DNA from: an uncultured Luteimonas sp.
GTDB lineage: Bacteria; Pseudomonadota; Gammaproteobacteria; Xanthomonadales; Xanthomonadaceae
Assembly (NCBI GenBank): GCA_938008415.1
Contig: CALLKI010000042.1
Location: 1-64,000, forward strand
Length of the DNA: 64,000 bases
Direction: 5' to 3'
Both the position numbers and the translations under genes were made by a program. This document shows, in pieces, positions 24,782 through 33,173 of this stretch; positions within the stretch are counted from its first letter, which is position 1, and each line of letters begins with the position of its first letter. Under the pieces are notes generated by a model that saw only the letters and a program-made list of their open reading frames with translations, was not told the DNA's origin and made no database searches.

Positions 24782-25159
24782 ATGTCCATGTTCCGCAAAT
24801 TCATTCTTGTTCCGTTGCTTGCCGTCGCGCTGGTGTATTCGAGCTACGTCGGCACCGTTTCGGCGGCGGTGATCTCCACCAGGCAGGCCATGACCGCCGA
24901 GCAGCGCGCCGGGATGGAAGCCGACGTGCTGGCCGCGCTCGCGCGCGACGACGTGCGCCAGGCCATGGAGCGCCTGGGCGTGGACCCCGCCGACGCGGAG
25001 GCCCGCGTGGCCGCGCTGAGCGAGGCCGAGCTGCAGCAGTTGCACGCCAGGTTCGACGAGCTTCCCGCCGGCGGCGTGCTCGCGGTGATCGGCGTGGTGT
25101 TCATCGTGCTGCTGATCCTCGAGCTGGTCGGCGTGACCAACATCTTCACCAGGGTCTGA
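24782..25159 (+). CDS. PA2779-family small membrane protein
   Basis: A 125-residue protein: a signal-like segment at residues 6-28 (ILVPLLAVALVYSSYVG), then ISTRQAMTAEQRAGMEADV and a helical region with alternating Ala/Arg, and a C-terminal membrane helix (GGVLAVIGVVFIVLLILELV) ending VTNIFTRV. This is the PA2779-family layout found next to PA2778-type cysteine peptidases. Function unknown. CAGGAG lies 4 bases before the first of two in-frame ATGs (24782 and 24788). The next gene starts 1 bp after the stop. Confidence 0.82.
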   Translation: MSMFRKFILVPLLAVALVYSSYVGTVSAAVISTRQAMTAEQRAGMEADVLAALARDDVRQAMERLGVDPADAEARVAALSEAELQQLHARFDELPAGGVLAVIGVVFIVLLILELVGVTNIFTRV

Positions 25160-25160
25160 T

Positions 25161-26168
25161 TTGGGCGGTCCAGCGGCAAACGCCGCCATCCGCGCACGTT
25201 CACGCATCGCGGCAGCCGGCCTGTGCCTGGCCGCCGCGATGCTGTCGGGCGGATGCGCGGTCAATCCGGCCCTGCGCATCGCCGAGGCCGCGCCGCAGGC
25301 CGGGCCATTGCGGGTCGAGGTGCCGTTCCACCCGCAGACCGGCTACCAGTGCGGGCCGGCGGCGCTGGACACCGTGCTCGGCGCCAGCGGCGTCGAGACC
25401 TCCCCGGAGGCGCTGGCGCCGCAGGTCTACCTGCCGGGGCGCCGGGGCAGCCTGCAGCTCGAGCTGGTGGCGGCCACCCGGCGCGCCGGGCGCATTCCCT
25501 ACGTGATCGACGGCACCCCGCAGGCGCTGTTCGCAGAACTGGCGCAGGGCCGGCCGGTGCTGGTGCTGCAGAACCTGTGGGTGCGCACCGTGCCGCGCTG
25601 GCATTACGCGGTGCTGGTGGGCGCGGACCCGGCGCGCAACCGCGTGCTGCTCAACAGCGGCAACCGGAAGGGGCTGGAAATGCGCGCGCCGGCGTTCCTG
25701 CGCACCTGGGACTGGGCCGGGCGCTGGGCGATGGTCGCGCTGCGGCCGGGCGAACTGCCGGCGGATGCCGACCCGGCACGCTACTTCGCGGCCGTGGCCG
25801 ATTTCGAGGAGGTGGCAGGCACGCAGGCGGCGGAACCGGCCTGGCGCGCCGCGCTCGCCGCCTGGCCGCAGGACCACCGGCCGCGCCTGGCGCTGGGCAA
25901 CCAGGCCTACGCCGCGGGCGATCTGCCCGCCGCCGTCCGGCACTACCGGGAAGGCCTGCGGCTCGCGCCCGCCGACCCGGTGCTCGGCAACAACCTGGCC
26001 AGCGTGCTGTCGGAACTGGGCTGCCGTGCCGAGGCGCGCTCCGTGCTGGAGCAGGCCCTGCGGGCGGTGCCGGCGCAGGACCGCTGGCGTCCGGCGCTGG
26101 AGCAGACCGCGGCCGAGATCGAAGCGGCGGACCGGCCGCGCGACCCGGCCTGCGACCGCCTGGACTGA
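25161..26168 (+). CDS. PA2778-family C39-like cysteine peptidase lipoprotein with TPR
   Basis: A 335-residue lipoprotein. A TTG start at 25161 is needed to include the signal peptide, which ends in lipobox LSGGC. A C39-like papain fold follows: FHPQTGYQCGPAALDTVLGA supplies the catalytic Cys with its preceding Gln, WHYAVLVGADPARNRVLLNS the His and Asn/Asp. Residues about 220-310 are a TPR-like pair (GNQAYAAGDLPAAVRHYREG). C39-type folds cleave double-glycine leader peptides in bacteriocin export; the stand-alone periplasmic form with TPR and the PA2779 partner has no established substrate. Starts 1 bp after PA2779-like gene, so the two are coupled. Confidence 0.8.
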   Translation: MGGPAANAAIRARSRIAAAGLCLAAAMLSGGCAVNPALRIAEAAPQAGPLRVEVPFHPQTGYQCGPAALDTVLGASGVETSPEALAPQVYLPGRRGSLQLELVAATRRAGRIPYVIDGTPQALFAELAQGRPVLVLQNLWVRTVPRWHYAVLVGADPARNRVLLNSGNRKGLEMRAPAFLRTWDWAGRWAMVALRPGELPADADPARYFAAVADFEEVAGTQAAEPAWRAALAAWPQDHRPRLALGNQAYAAGDLPAAVRHYREGLRLAPADPVLGNNLASVLSELGCRAEARSVLEQALRAVPAQDRWRPALEQTAAEIEAADRPRDPACDRLD

Positions 26169-26177
26169 GCGGTCCGG

Positions 26178-26657
26178 TCAGGGACGCCTGGGCAGCACGT
26201 CGCGGCTGAAGCGCAGCTCCAGGCGCGTGCCGTCCGGGCCGTCGGCGGCCACGTCGAAGGTCAGGGTGTCCGGGGGCAGGGCGCGCACGCCACCGGCATA
26301 GTCGATGAAGTCCCCGTCGCGGACCTCGCGCAGCACGACCGGTGCGCGCACGCCGCGCAGGTCGCGGACATGGGCGGTGACCGTGGCCGGGAGCGGGACC
26401 TCCGTGTCGCCGTCGAGCCGGCGCAGGCCGACCAGCAGCAGCACCGCGTCGCGGTCGCGGCGGATGCCGTAGCGGGCGGCGACGGTCTGGCCGAGCGCTG
26501 CCGCCGGGGCGATGCTGGCGCGCAGCAGCAGGTCGCCGGCCTGGACCTCGGCGGGTTCGCGCGCGGTCTCGATCCCCGCGTCCTGTGGCGGCGACGGCGC
26601 CCCGCAGGCGGCCAGCAGCAGGCCCAGTGCAAAGCCGGGAAGGGTGCGGCGCGGCAT
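26178..26657 (-). CDS. DUF4426-family lipoprotein
   Basis: A 159-residue predicted lipoprotein with lipobox LLLAAC (residues 13-18). The mature part has the DUF4426 pattern: TVAARYGIRRDRDAVLLLVG, then VTAHVRDLRGVRAP and LREVRDGDFIDYAGGV, closing LELRFSRDVLP. In Pseudomonas a DUF4426 gene sits beside proC, yggT, metX and metW. Here it follows proC by 3 bp in the yggS-proC unit while metX lies far away. Function unknown, exported. Confidence 0.75.
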   Translation of the reverse strand: MPRRTLPGFALGLLLAACGAPSPPQDAGIETAREPAEVQAGDLLLRASIAPAAALGQTVAARYGIRRDRDAVLLLVGLRRLDGDTEVPLPATVTAHVRDLRGVRAPVVLREVRDGDFIDYAGGVRALPPDTLTFDVAADGPDGTRLELRFSRDVLPRRP

Positions 26658-26660
26658 GGT

Positions 26661-27485
26661 TCAGTCGTTCGCGGCGGACAGCTCGCGGCCGCGCTCCGTG
26701 GCGCGGGCGATGGCCGCCGCGACCAGGGCGCGGAAGCCGCCGGCCTCGAAGGTCTCGATCGCCGCCTGGGTGGTGCCGCCGGGCGAGGTGACGCGCCGGC
26801 GCAGCTCGGAAGCGGGCTCCCCGGATTCCACCAGCATCCGCGCCGCGCCGAGCACGGTGTGCAGCACCAGGGTGCGGGCGGCGTCCCCGGGCAGGCCCTG
26901 GGCCCGGGCCGCCTCCTGCATCGCCTCGGCCAGCAGGAACACGTAGGCCGGGCCGCTGCCGGAGGTGGCGGTGACCGCGTCCATCAGGGCCTCGTCCCCG
27001 ATCCAGACCGTTTCCCCGGCGGCCGAGAGCAGGGACTGCGCCAGTTCCCGGCCGGCCGCGTCCACCGCGGCCGAGGCGTACAGGCCGGTGACGCCGGCGC
27101 CGAGCAGGGCGGGGGTGTTGGGCATGGCCCGGACCACCGCCAGCCCGCCGCCGAGCCAGCGGTCCAGCTGCGCGGAGGTGATGCCGGCGGCGATCGAGAC
27201 CACCAGCGGCCGCGCGGCCTGTGCCGCGGCGGCCAGGCCCTCGCACACCGGGCGCATCACCTGCGGCTTGACCGCGAACAGCCAGGTGCCGGCGTGGCGC
27301 ACCGCTTCGGCGGCATCGGGGTACGTGTTCACGCCGAAGTCGGCCACGAGCGCCCCGCGGGTCGCGGCATCGGGCTCGGCCACGTGCAGCAGCCGCGGCG
27401 GCACGCCGCGCGACACCAGTCCGCCGACGAGGCTGCGTGCCATGTTGCCGCCGCCGATGAACGCGATGGGTTGCGATGCCTGCAT
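26661..27485 (-). CDS. proC: Pyrroline-5-carboxylate reductase
   Basis: A 274-residue enzyme for the last step of proline synthesis. The Rossmann start IAFIGGGNMARSLVGGLV, FAVKPQVM, the VRAMPNTPALLGAGVTG block and VTATSGSGPAYVFLLAEAM with VTSPGGTT near the end are the family signature. The ATG at 27485 starts MQASQPIAFIG. It is middle gene in yggS-proC-DUF4426, 14 bp after yggS. Confidence 0.96.
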   Translation of the reverse strand: MQASQPIAFIGGGNMARSLVGGLVSRGVPPRLLHVAEPDAATRGALVADFGVNTYPDAAEAVRHAGTWLFAVKPQVMRPVCEGLAAAAQAARPLVVSIAAGITSAQLDRWLGGGLAVVRAMPNTPALLGAGVTGLYASAAVDAAGRELAQSLLSAAGETVWIGDEALMDAVTATSGSGPAYVFLLAEAMQEAARAQGLPGDAARTLVLHTVLGAARMLVESGEPASELRRRVTSPGGTTQAAIETFEAGGFRALVAAAIARATERGRELSAAND

Positions 27486-27499
27486 GTCTGACCTCGCCG

Positions 27500-28180
27500 T
27501 CATGGTTTCGGGGGACGCGGGCCGAACAGGGCGGTGCCGACCCGCACCATGGTTGCGCCCTCCGCGATCGCCAGCTCCAGGTCGTCGCTCATGCCCATGG
27601 ACAGGGTATCCACGCCCGGGTGGCGTGCGGCGAGCGCGTCGTACAGCAGCTTCATGCGCCGGAACGCGTCGCGGCGCCGGGACATGTCCGGGTGCGGCGC
27701 CGGGATCGCCATCAACCCGCGCAGGGCCAGCGCCGGCTCGGCCGCGATCGCGTCGGCGAGCGCGTCCACGTCCTCCGGCCGGCAACCGTGCTTGCTGGCC
27801 TCGTCGTCGATGTTGACCTGGACCAGCACGTTCAGCGGCCCGCGTTCCGGGGGGCGGTGGGCAGCCAGCAGCGGCACCAGCTTCGGCCGGTCCACGGTCT
27901 GCACCCAGTCGAACAGGACCGCCGCCTGCTTCGCCTTGTTCGACTGCAGGTGGCCGATGAGGTGCCATTCGAGTCCCAGGCCGGCCAGTTCCGCGATCTT
28001 GGCGGCGGCCTCCTGCACGTAGTTCTCGCCGAAGGCGCGCTGGCCGAGGGCGGCGAGCGCGGCCACGTCGGACGCCGGCCGGGTCTTGGACACCGCCAGC
28101 AGGCGGGGGCGTGTCCCGCGGCCAGCCGGGACAGCGTTATCAATCCTTTGCAGGACGTGATGCAGTGCGTGCGCTTGCAA
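27500..28180 (-). CDS. PLP homeostasis protein YggS
   Basis: A cytosolic PLP-binding TIM-barrel protein (alanine racemase N-domain-like) that controls free PLP and amino-acid balance. Landmarks: RLLAVSKTRP with the PLP lysine, GQRAFGENYVQEA, LEWHLIGHLQSNK, VLVQVNIDDEASK, RGLMAIPA and LSMGMSDDLELAI. I place the start at the TTG at 28180 (LQAHALHHVLQRI), which gives 226 residues and an N-terminal helix like that of E. coli YggS; no ATG is available in frame at the right distance. Longer in-frame extension would cross the pilT promoter. Linked to proC as in many proteobacteria. Confidence 0.85.
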   Translation of the reverse strand: MQAHALHHVLQRIDNAVPAGRGTRPRLLAVSKTRPASDVAALAALGQRAFGENYVQEAAAKIAELAGLGLEWHLIGHLQSNKAKQAAVLFDWVQTVDRPKLVPLLAAHRPPERGPLNVLVQVNIDDEASKHGCRPEDVDALADAIAAEPALALRGLMAIPAPHPDMSRRRDAFRRMKLLYDALAARHPGVDTLSMGMSDDLELAIAEGATMVRVGTALFGPRPPKP

Positions 28181-28222
28181 GTCCGGTATCCGGTTGAACG
28201 GGCTGGATTTGTGATGCGTGTA

Positions 28223-28240
28223 CGGGGCTATACTGCCCCG
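28223..28240 (+). promoter_or_regulatory. Predicted pilT promoter -10 in a perfect inverted repeat
   Basis: CGGGGC-TATACT-GCCCCG: a good -10 hexamer TATACT (28229-28234) flanked exactly by 6-bp inverted repeats. It lies about 75 bases before the pilT ATG. No strong -35 is seen (TTGTGA at 28209 is too close). The dyad could be an operator centred on the -10. Confidence 0.45.
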
Positions 28241-28308
28241 AGGGGATAGGCTGTTGCCAGTTTCTGGCCGGCCACTATCGCAACAGATTGCCGCGCAGGG
28301 GAGCAAGC

Positions 28309-29346
28309 ATGGACATCGCCGAGCTGTTGGCCTTTTCGGTCAAGAACAAGGCATCGGACCTGCACCTGTCCGCTGGGCTGCCGCCGATGATCCGGGTGGA
28401 CGGCGATGTCCGCCGGATCAACATCCCGGCCCTGGACCACAAGCAGGTGCACGCGCTGATCTACGACATCATGTCGGACAAGCAGCGCCGCGACTACGAG
28501 GAGTTCCTCGAGGTCGACTTCTCGTTCGAGATCCCGGGGCTGGCGCGCTTCCGCGTCAACGCCTTCAACCAGAACCGCGGCGCCGCCGCCGTGTTCCGCA
28601 CCATTCCCTCCGAGGTGTTGACCCTGGAGGACCTCGGCTGCCCGCCGGTGTTCCGCGAGATCATCCAGCAGCCGCAGGGCCTGATCCTGGTCACCGGCCC
28701 GACCGGTTCGGGCAAGTCGACCACGCTGGCGGCGATGATCGACCACATCAACAAGAACGAGTACGGGCACATCCTCACCATCGAGGACCCGATCGAGTTC
28801 GTGCATACCTCGCAGAAGTGCCTGATCAACCAGCGCGAGGTGCACCGCGACACCCACGGCTTCAACGAGGCGCTGCGCTCGGCCCTGCGCGAGGACCCGG
28901 ACTACATCCTGGTCGGCGAGATGCGCGACCTGGAGACCATCCGCCTGGCGCTGACCGCGGCGGAGACCGGCCACCTGGTGTTCGCCACCCTGCACACCAG
29001 CTCGGCGGCCAAGACCATCGACCGCATCATCGACGTGTTCCCGGCGGGCGAGAAGCCGATGGTGCGCTCGATGCTGTCGGAGTCGTTGCGCGCGGTGATC
29101 TCGCAGGCGCTGCTGAAGAGGGTCGGCGGCGGCCGCATCGCGGCCTGGGAGATCATGGTCGGCATCCCCGCCATCCGCAACCTGATCCGCGAGGACAAGG
29201 TGGCGCAGATGTACTCGGCCATCCAGACCGGCCAGCAGTACGGCATGATGACCCTCGACCAGCACCTGCAGGATCTGGTCAAGCGCAGCCTGATCACCCG
29301 CGCCCAGGCCCGCGAGTACGCCAGGGACAAGCGGCTGTTCGAGTGA
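28309..29346 (+). CDS. pilT: Type IV pilus retraction ATPase PilT
   Basis: A 345-residue hexameric GspE-family ATPase that powers pilus retraction for twitching motility. The N-terminus MDIAELLAFSVKNKASDLHL is diagnostic. Walker A is TGPTGSGKSTT at residues 129-139, the Asp box TIEDPIEFVH, Walker B DPDYILVGEMRD and the His box TLHTSSAAKTIDR. The C-terminus carries AIRNLIREDKVAQMYSAIQT, the AIRNLIRE motif needed for retraction. A GGGGAGC ribosome-binding site precedes the ATG. It is followed by pilU, 46 bp away. Confidence 0.97.
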   Translation: MDIAELLAFSVKNKASDLHLSAGLPPMIRVDGDVRRINIPALDHKQVHALIYDIMSDKQRRDYEEFLEVDFSFEIPGLARFRVNAFNQNRGAAAVFRTIPSEVLTLEDLGCPPVFREIIQQPQGLILVTGPTGSGKSTTLAAMIDHINKNEYGHILTIEDPIEFVHTSQKCLINQREVHRDTHGFNEALRSALREDPDYILVGEMRDLETIRLALTAAETGHLVFATLHTSSAAKTIDRIIDVFPAGEKPMVRSMLSESLRAVISQALLKRVGGGRIAAWEIMVGIPAIRNLIREDKVAQMYSAIQTGQQYGMMTLDQHLQDLVKRSLITRAQAREYARDKRLFE

Positions 29347-29392
29347 CCTGCAGTCAGCCCCGGCGGGGCATCCGGCCCACCAGGAGCCAGAC

Positions 29393-30523
29393 ATGAGCAG
29401 CATCGATTTCACCTCGTTCCTCAAGCTGATGGCCCACCAGAAGGCCTCGGACCTGTTCATCACCGCGGGCGTGCCGCCGTCGATGAAGGTCCATGGCCGG
29501 ATCCAGCCGATCACCCAGACCCCGCTGACGCCGCAGCAGGCGCGCGACCTGGTGCTCAACGTGATGACGCCCTCGCAGCGCGAGGAGTTCGAGAAGACCC
29601 ACGAGTGCAACTTCGCCATCGGCGTGGCGGGCGTGGGCCGCTTCCGCGTCTCGTGCTTCTACCAGCGCAACCAGGTGGGCATGGTGCTGCGCCGGATCGA
29701 GACCCGGATCCCGACCGTCGAGGAACTGAACCTGCCGCAGATCGTCAAGACCCTGGCGATGACCAAGCGCGGCATCATCATCGTCGTCGGCGCCACCGGC
29801 ACGGGCAAGTCGACCACCCTGGCGGCGATGATCGGCTACCGCAACCAGAACTCGAGCGGCCACATCATCACCATCGAGGATCCGATCGAGTTCGTGCACA
29901 AGCACGAGGGTTGCATCATCACCCAGCGCGAGGTCGGCATCGACACCGACAGCTGGGAAAACGCGCTGAAGAACACCCTGCGCCAGGCGCCCGACGTGAT
30001 CATGATCGGCGAGGTGCGTACCCGCGAGGGCATGGACTACGCGATCTCCTTCGCCGAGACCGGCCACCTGGTGCTGTGCACCCTGCACGCCAACAACGCC
30101 AACCAGGCGCTGGACCGCATCATCAACTTCTTCCCGGAGGACCGCCGCCAGCAGCTGCTGATGGACCTGTCGCTGAACCTCAAGGCGGTGGTCGCGCAGC
30201 AGCTGATCCCGACGCCGGACGGCAAGGGCCGGCGGGTCGCGATGGAGATCCTGCTTGGCACGCCGCTGGTGCAGGACTACATCCGCGAGGGCGAGATCCA
30301 CAAGCTCAAGGAAGTGATGAAGGAGTCCACCAACCTCGGCATGAAGACCTTCGACCAGAGCCTGTTCGAGCTGTACCAGGCCGGCGAGATCTCGTACGAG
30401 GACGCGCTGCGGCATGCCGACTCGGCCAACGAGGTGCGCCTGCGCATCAAGCTGGCGCAGGGCGGCGACGCGCGCACCCTGGCGCAGGGGCTGGATGGCG
30501 TGGAGCTGTCCGAGGTCAACTGA
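29393..30523 (+). CDS. pilU: Type IV pilus retraction ATPase PilU
   Basis: A 376-residue PilT paralogue that assists retraction in concert with PilT. It opens MSSIDFTSFLKLMAHQKASD, with FITAGVPPSMKVHG, Walker A VVGATGTGKSTT, TIEDPIEFVHKHEGC, Walker B PDVIMIGEVRTRE, and TLHANNANQALDRI. The GTPLVQDYIREGEI segment replaces the PilT AIRNLIRE motif, as expected for PilU. It is about 30 residues longer at the C-terminus. An inverted repeat follows its stop. Confidence 0.96.
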   Translation: MSSIDFTSFLKLMAHQKASDLFITAGVPPSMKVHGRIQPITQTPLTPQQARDLVLNVMTPSQREEFEKTHECNFAIGVAGVGRFRVSCFYQRNQVGMVLRRIETRIPTVEELNLPQIVKTLAMTKRGIIIVVGATGTGKSTTLAAMIGYRNQNSSGHIITIEDPIEFVHKHEGCIITQREVGIDTDSWENALKNTLRQAPDVIMIGEVRTREGMDYAISFAETGHLVLCTLHANNANQALDRIINFFPEDRRQQLLMDLSLNLKAVVAQQLIPTPDGKGRRVAMEILLGTPLVQDYIREGEIHKLKEVMKESTNLGMKTFDQSLFELYQAGEISYEDALRHADSANEVRLRIKLAQGGDARTLAQGLDGVELSEVN

Positions 30524-30544
30524 TCCGCCAGCCCGGGCCGACAG

Positions 30545-30577
30545 GCGGGGCCGGGCCCGGCGCGGGTCCGGCCCCGC
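30545..30577. other. Strong stem-loop downstream of pilU
   Basis: A perfect 10-bp inverted repeat (GCGGGGCCGG / CCGGCCCCGC) with a 13-base loop that contains a further CCCG/CGGG pairing. It lies 22 bases after the pilU stop. No T-tract follows, so it is better called an RNA-stabilising or Rho-assisted 3' structure than an intrinsic terminator. The rest of the 237-bp gap to sodA holds T-rich GTTTTTTACC at 30695-30703 but no clear gene. Confidence 0.5.
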
Positions 30578-30760
30578 GCCGTTCCGGGGTGCCGCGTGGT
30601 TCGCGGCCCACGCCGGGAGAAGGCGGGGCCGGCGTGCAACGCAGCGTTGCCGCGGGCGGGATGCCGCCGGGGGCCGGGGCCGGTTCCTTGTCGAGTTTTT
30701 TACCGGATCCGTAGGACAATAGGCCCCGAATCCCTCCAACCATACAAGACGGAGAACGAC

Positions 30761-31387
<627 letters not shown>

Positions 31388-31460
31388 TCGCCCGCGTCGG
31401 CACGCGTCACGACGGCCGCGTTCCGCATCCGTGGGCGCGGCCGTTTCCATGTCCGGCCGC

Positions 31461-32006
31461 CTACGGCATCCGCCGCAGCTTCGCGAGTTTCCGCGCCACC
31501 GGGCAGTCCGGCCGGTGCGCCCCGGGCAGGTAGCCCAGGCTCATCAGGAACTCGCCGGTGATCTCGCCGCCGGTGAAACGGAAGGTGCGCCGGAACAGCT
31601 TCACCCAAGAGGCCTTGTCGCGCGTCCGGCCGTCCGCGTCGCGCACGTTCGCGTCCAGCCACTGTGCGAAGCCGCCGTGCGAGCGCCGCAGTCCCTGCAC
31701 CACCCGCGCGTTGTGGATCGCGGCCTCGACCTTGAGGCGGTTGCGGACGATGCCCGGGTCGGCCAGCAGGCGGGCGCGGTCCTGGTCGGTGTATGCGGCC
31801 ACCGCGTCCACGTCGAAGCCGGAATAGGCGCGGCGGAAACCCTCGCGCTTGCGCAGGATCGTCTCCCAGCTCAGGCCGGCCTGGTTGATCTCCAGCACCA
31901 GGCGCTCGAACAGCACCGCCTCGTCGCGCTGCGGGAAACCGTACTCGGTGTCGTGGTAGGGCCCGTGGAGCGGGTGCCCGGGCGCGAAATCGCAATAGCT
32001 GCCCAT
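31461..32006 (-). CDS. tag: DNA-3-methyladenine glycosylase I
   Basis: A 181-residue base-excision repair enzyme that releases 3-methyladenine from alkylated DNA. The N-terminus MGSYCDFAPGHPLHGPYHDT shows Cys5 and His17 of the zinc snap; the partner His/Cys are in GAHRPDCPVARKL near the C-terminus. The catalytic-pocket Glu is in LFERLVLEINQAGLSW. The ATG at 32006 is 7 bases after TATGCT; the only longer start (32018) lies inside that -10 box, which supports the shorter form. Divergent from yqgE with a 49-bp gap. Confidence 0.93.
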   Translation of the reverse strand: MGSYCDFAPGHPLHGPYHDTEYGFPQRDEAVLFERLVLEINQAGLSWETILRKREGFRRAYSGFDVDAVAAYTDQDRARLLADPGIVRNRLKVEAAIHNARVVQGLRRSHGGFAQWLDANVRDADGRTRDKASWVKLFRRTFRFTGGEITGEFLMSLGYLPGAHRPDCPVARKLAKLRRMP

Positions 32007-32013
32007 GCCGGCC

Positions 32014-32019
32014 AGCATA
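32014..32019 (-). promoter_or_regulatory. -10 box TATGCT, 7 bases before the tag ATG
   Basis: The minus strand reads CGCTATGCTGGCCGGCATG. The hexamer and 7-base spacing to the ATG at 32006 predict a leaderless mRNA; the tag and yqgE promoters share this 49-bp gap. Confidence 0.5.
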
Positions 32020-32043
32020 GCGTGCCGGCGGCCCGCCGCGGCG

Positions 32044-32049
32044 TAGAAT
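32044..32049 (+). promoter_or_regulatory. -10 box TAGAAT, 6 bases before the yqgE ATG
   Basis: GCGTAGAATGGGGGCATG: TAGAAT, 6 bases, then the start codon at 32056. The GGGGG between them is not at ribosome-binding distance. Predicted leaderless start of the yqgE-ruvX unit. Confidence 0.55.
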
Positions 32050-32055
32050 GGGGGC

Positions 32056-32622
32056 ATGTCCGTGCATGCCACGACGCTTGCCAACCATTTCCTGGTCGCG
32101 CTGCCGGGGCTGGCCGACCCGAACTTCTCGCGGACGGTCGCCCTGGTCTGCCAGCACGACGGCAACGGCGCCATGGGCGTGGTGGTCAACCGCCCGTCCG
32201 AATACACCCTGGGCGACGTGTTCCGGCAGATGGGCCTGGAGCCCAGGGACGAGAAGCTGTGCGCGCAGCGCGTGCTGGCCGGTGGCCCGGTGCATACCGA
32301 GCGCGGCTTCGTCCTCCACGACGGCGACCGCGCGTGGGATTCCAGCCTGGTGGTGGCCGAGGGCCTGTACCTGACGACCTCGCGCGACGTGCTCGAGGCG
32401 ATGGCCGGCGGCGAGGGCCCGCCACGGGCACTGGTCGCGCTGGGCTGCGCGGGCTGGGGCCCGGGGCAGCTCGAGCACGAGCTGGCGGAGAACACCTGGC
32501 TGACCGTGCCGGCGGACCCGGAGCTGCTGTTCGAGGTGTCCCTGGACGGGCGCTGGCAGGCGGCTGCCGGACGCCTCGGCGTGAACCTGATGCAGATGGC
32601 CGGCTACGCCGGGCGCGCATGA
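32056..32622 (+). CDS. YqgE/AlgH family protein
   Basis: A 188-residue cytosolic protein of the UPF0301 family. The signature blocks are LANHFLVALPGLADPNFSRT, VNRPSEYTLGDVF, VLAGGPVHTERGFVLH, ARVALGCAGW-like ALVALGCAGWGPGQLEHEL and ENTWLTVPAD. Its biochemical role is not established; in Pseudomonas it was linked to alginate control. It is coupled to ruvX through an ATGA overlap, the common proteobacterial yqgE-ruvX-pyrB order. Confidence 0.92.
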   Translation: MSVHATTLANHFLVALPGLADPNFSRTVALVCQHDGNGAMGVVVNRPSEYTLGDVFRQMGLEPRDEKLCAQRVLAGGPVHTERGFVLHDGDRAWDSSLVVAEGLYLTTSRDVLEAMAGGEGPPRALVALGCAGWGPGQLEHELAENTWLTVPADPELLFEVSLDGRWQAAAGRLGVNLMQMAGYAGRA

Positions 32623-33083
32623 CCGGCCCGGCGATCCGCGACGACGGCACCGTGCTCGGTTTCGACGTCGGGGCACGGCGGATCGGCGTGGCCGTTGGCA
32701 GCCGGCTGGCGGGCGGAGCGCGCGCGGTCGCGGTGGTTGACGTGCGCGACGGCGCCGTGGACTGGCAGGCCGTCGACCACCTGCAGAAGGAATGGCGGCC
32801 GGCCGGCATGGTGGTCGGCGACCCGATGACCCTCGACGGCGGTGACCAGCCGATCCGGCGGCGTGCGCACGCCTTCGCGCGCATGCTGCGCGAACGCTAC
32901 GGGGTGCCGGTGGTGCTGGTGGACGAGCGCTCCACCTCGGTCGAGGCCGCGCGCCGGTTCGCGGCCGGACGCGCCGGGGGCACCAGGCGACGGCGTGACG
33001 CCGGGCTGCTGGACGCGATGGCCGCGGCGATCATCGTCGAGCGCTGGCTGGAGGCCCCGGACCTGGCCACCGTCGTGCCGTGA
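32619..33083 (+). CDS. ruvX: Putative Holliday junction resolvase / pre-16S rRNA nuclease YqgF
   Basis: A 154-residue RNase H-fold protein. The first Asp of the active site is in LGFDVGARRIGVAVG; the VVGDPMTLDG and VVLVDERSTSVEA strands carry the next acidic residues, and RRDAGLLDAMAAAIIVERWL the last Asp. YqgF trims the 5' end of 16S rRNA in E. coli; resolvase activity is the older label. It follows yqgE with a 4-bp overlap and is 90 bp before pyrB. Confidence 0.92.
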   Translation: MTGPAIRDDGTVLGFDVGARRIGVAVGSRLAGGARAVAVVDVRDGAVDWQAVDHLQKEWRPAGMVVGDPMTLDGGDQPIRRRAHAFARMLRERYGVPVVLVDERSTSVEAARRFAAGRAGGTRRRRDAGLLDAMAAAIIVERWLEAPDLATVVP

Positions 33084-33160
33084 TCCCCGCGGTCGCAGGT
33101 GAAGGTGCACGGGGCGGTTTTCCCCGCCCCTGCCGCCTCCGGCGCGGGTGGCCGATCTGC

Positions 33161-33166
33161 GACAAT
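33161..33166 (+). promoter_or_regulatory. -10-like box GACAAT, 7 bases before the pyrB ATG
   Basis: TGCGACAATGGCAGGCATG: GACAAT then 7 bases to the ATG at 33174. The alternative ATG at 33165 lies inside this box, which supports the downstream start. Predicted leaderless. Confidence 0.4.
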
Positions 33167-33173
33167 GGCAGGC

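Noticed and set aside
28181..28306. Longer yggS start near the pilT start codon
   Set aside because: It would need a TTG at 28306, crosses the pilT promoter and adds a non-homologous 42-residue N-terminus; the TTG at 28180 begins at the family's first helix.
33112..33130. GC hairpin GGGGCGG/CCGCCCC ahead of pyrB as terminator or attenuator
   Set aside because: No T-tract follows the stem, no alternative fold or leader peptide is evident, and GC hairpins of this size occur by chance at this composition.
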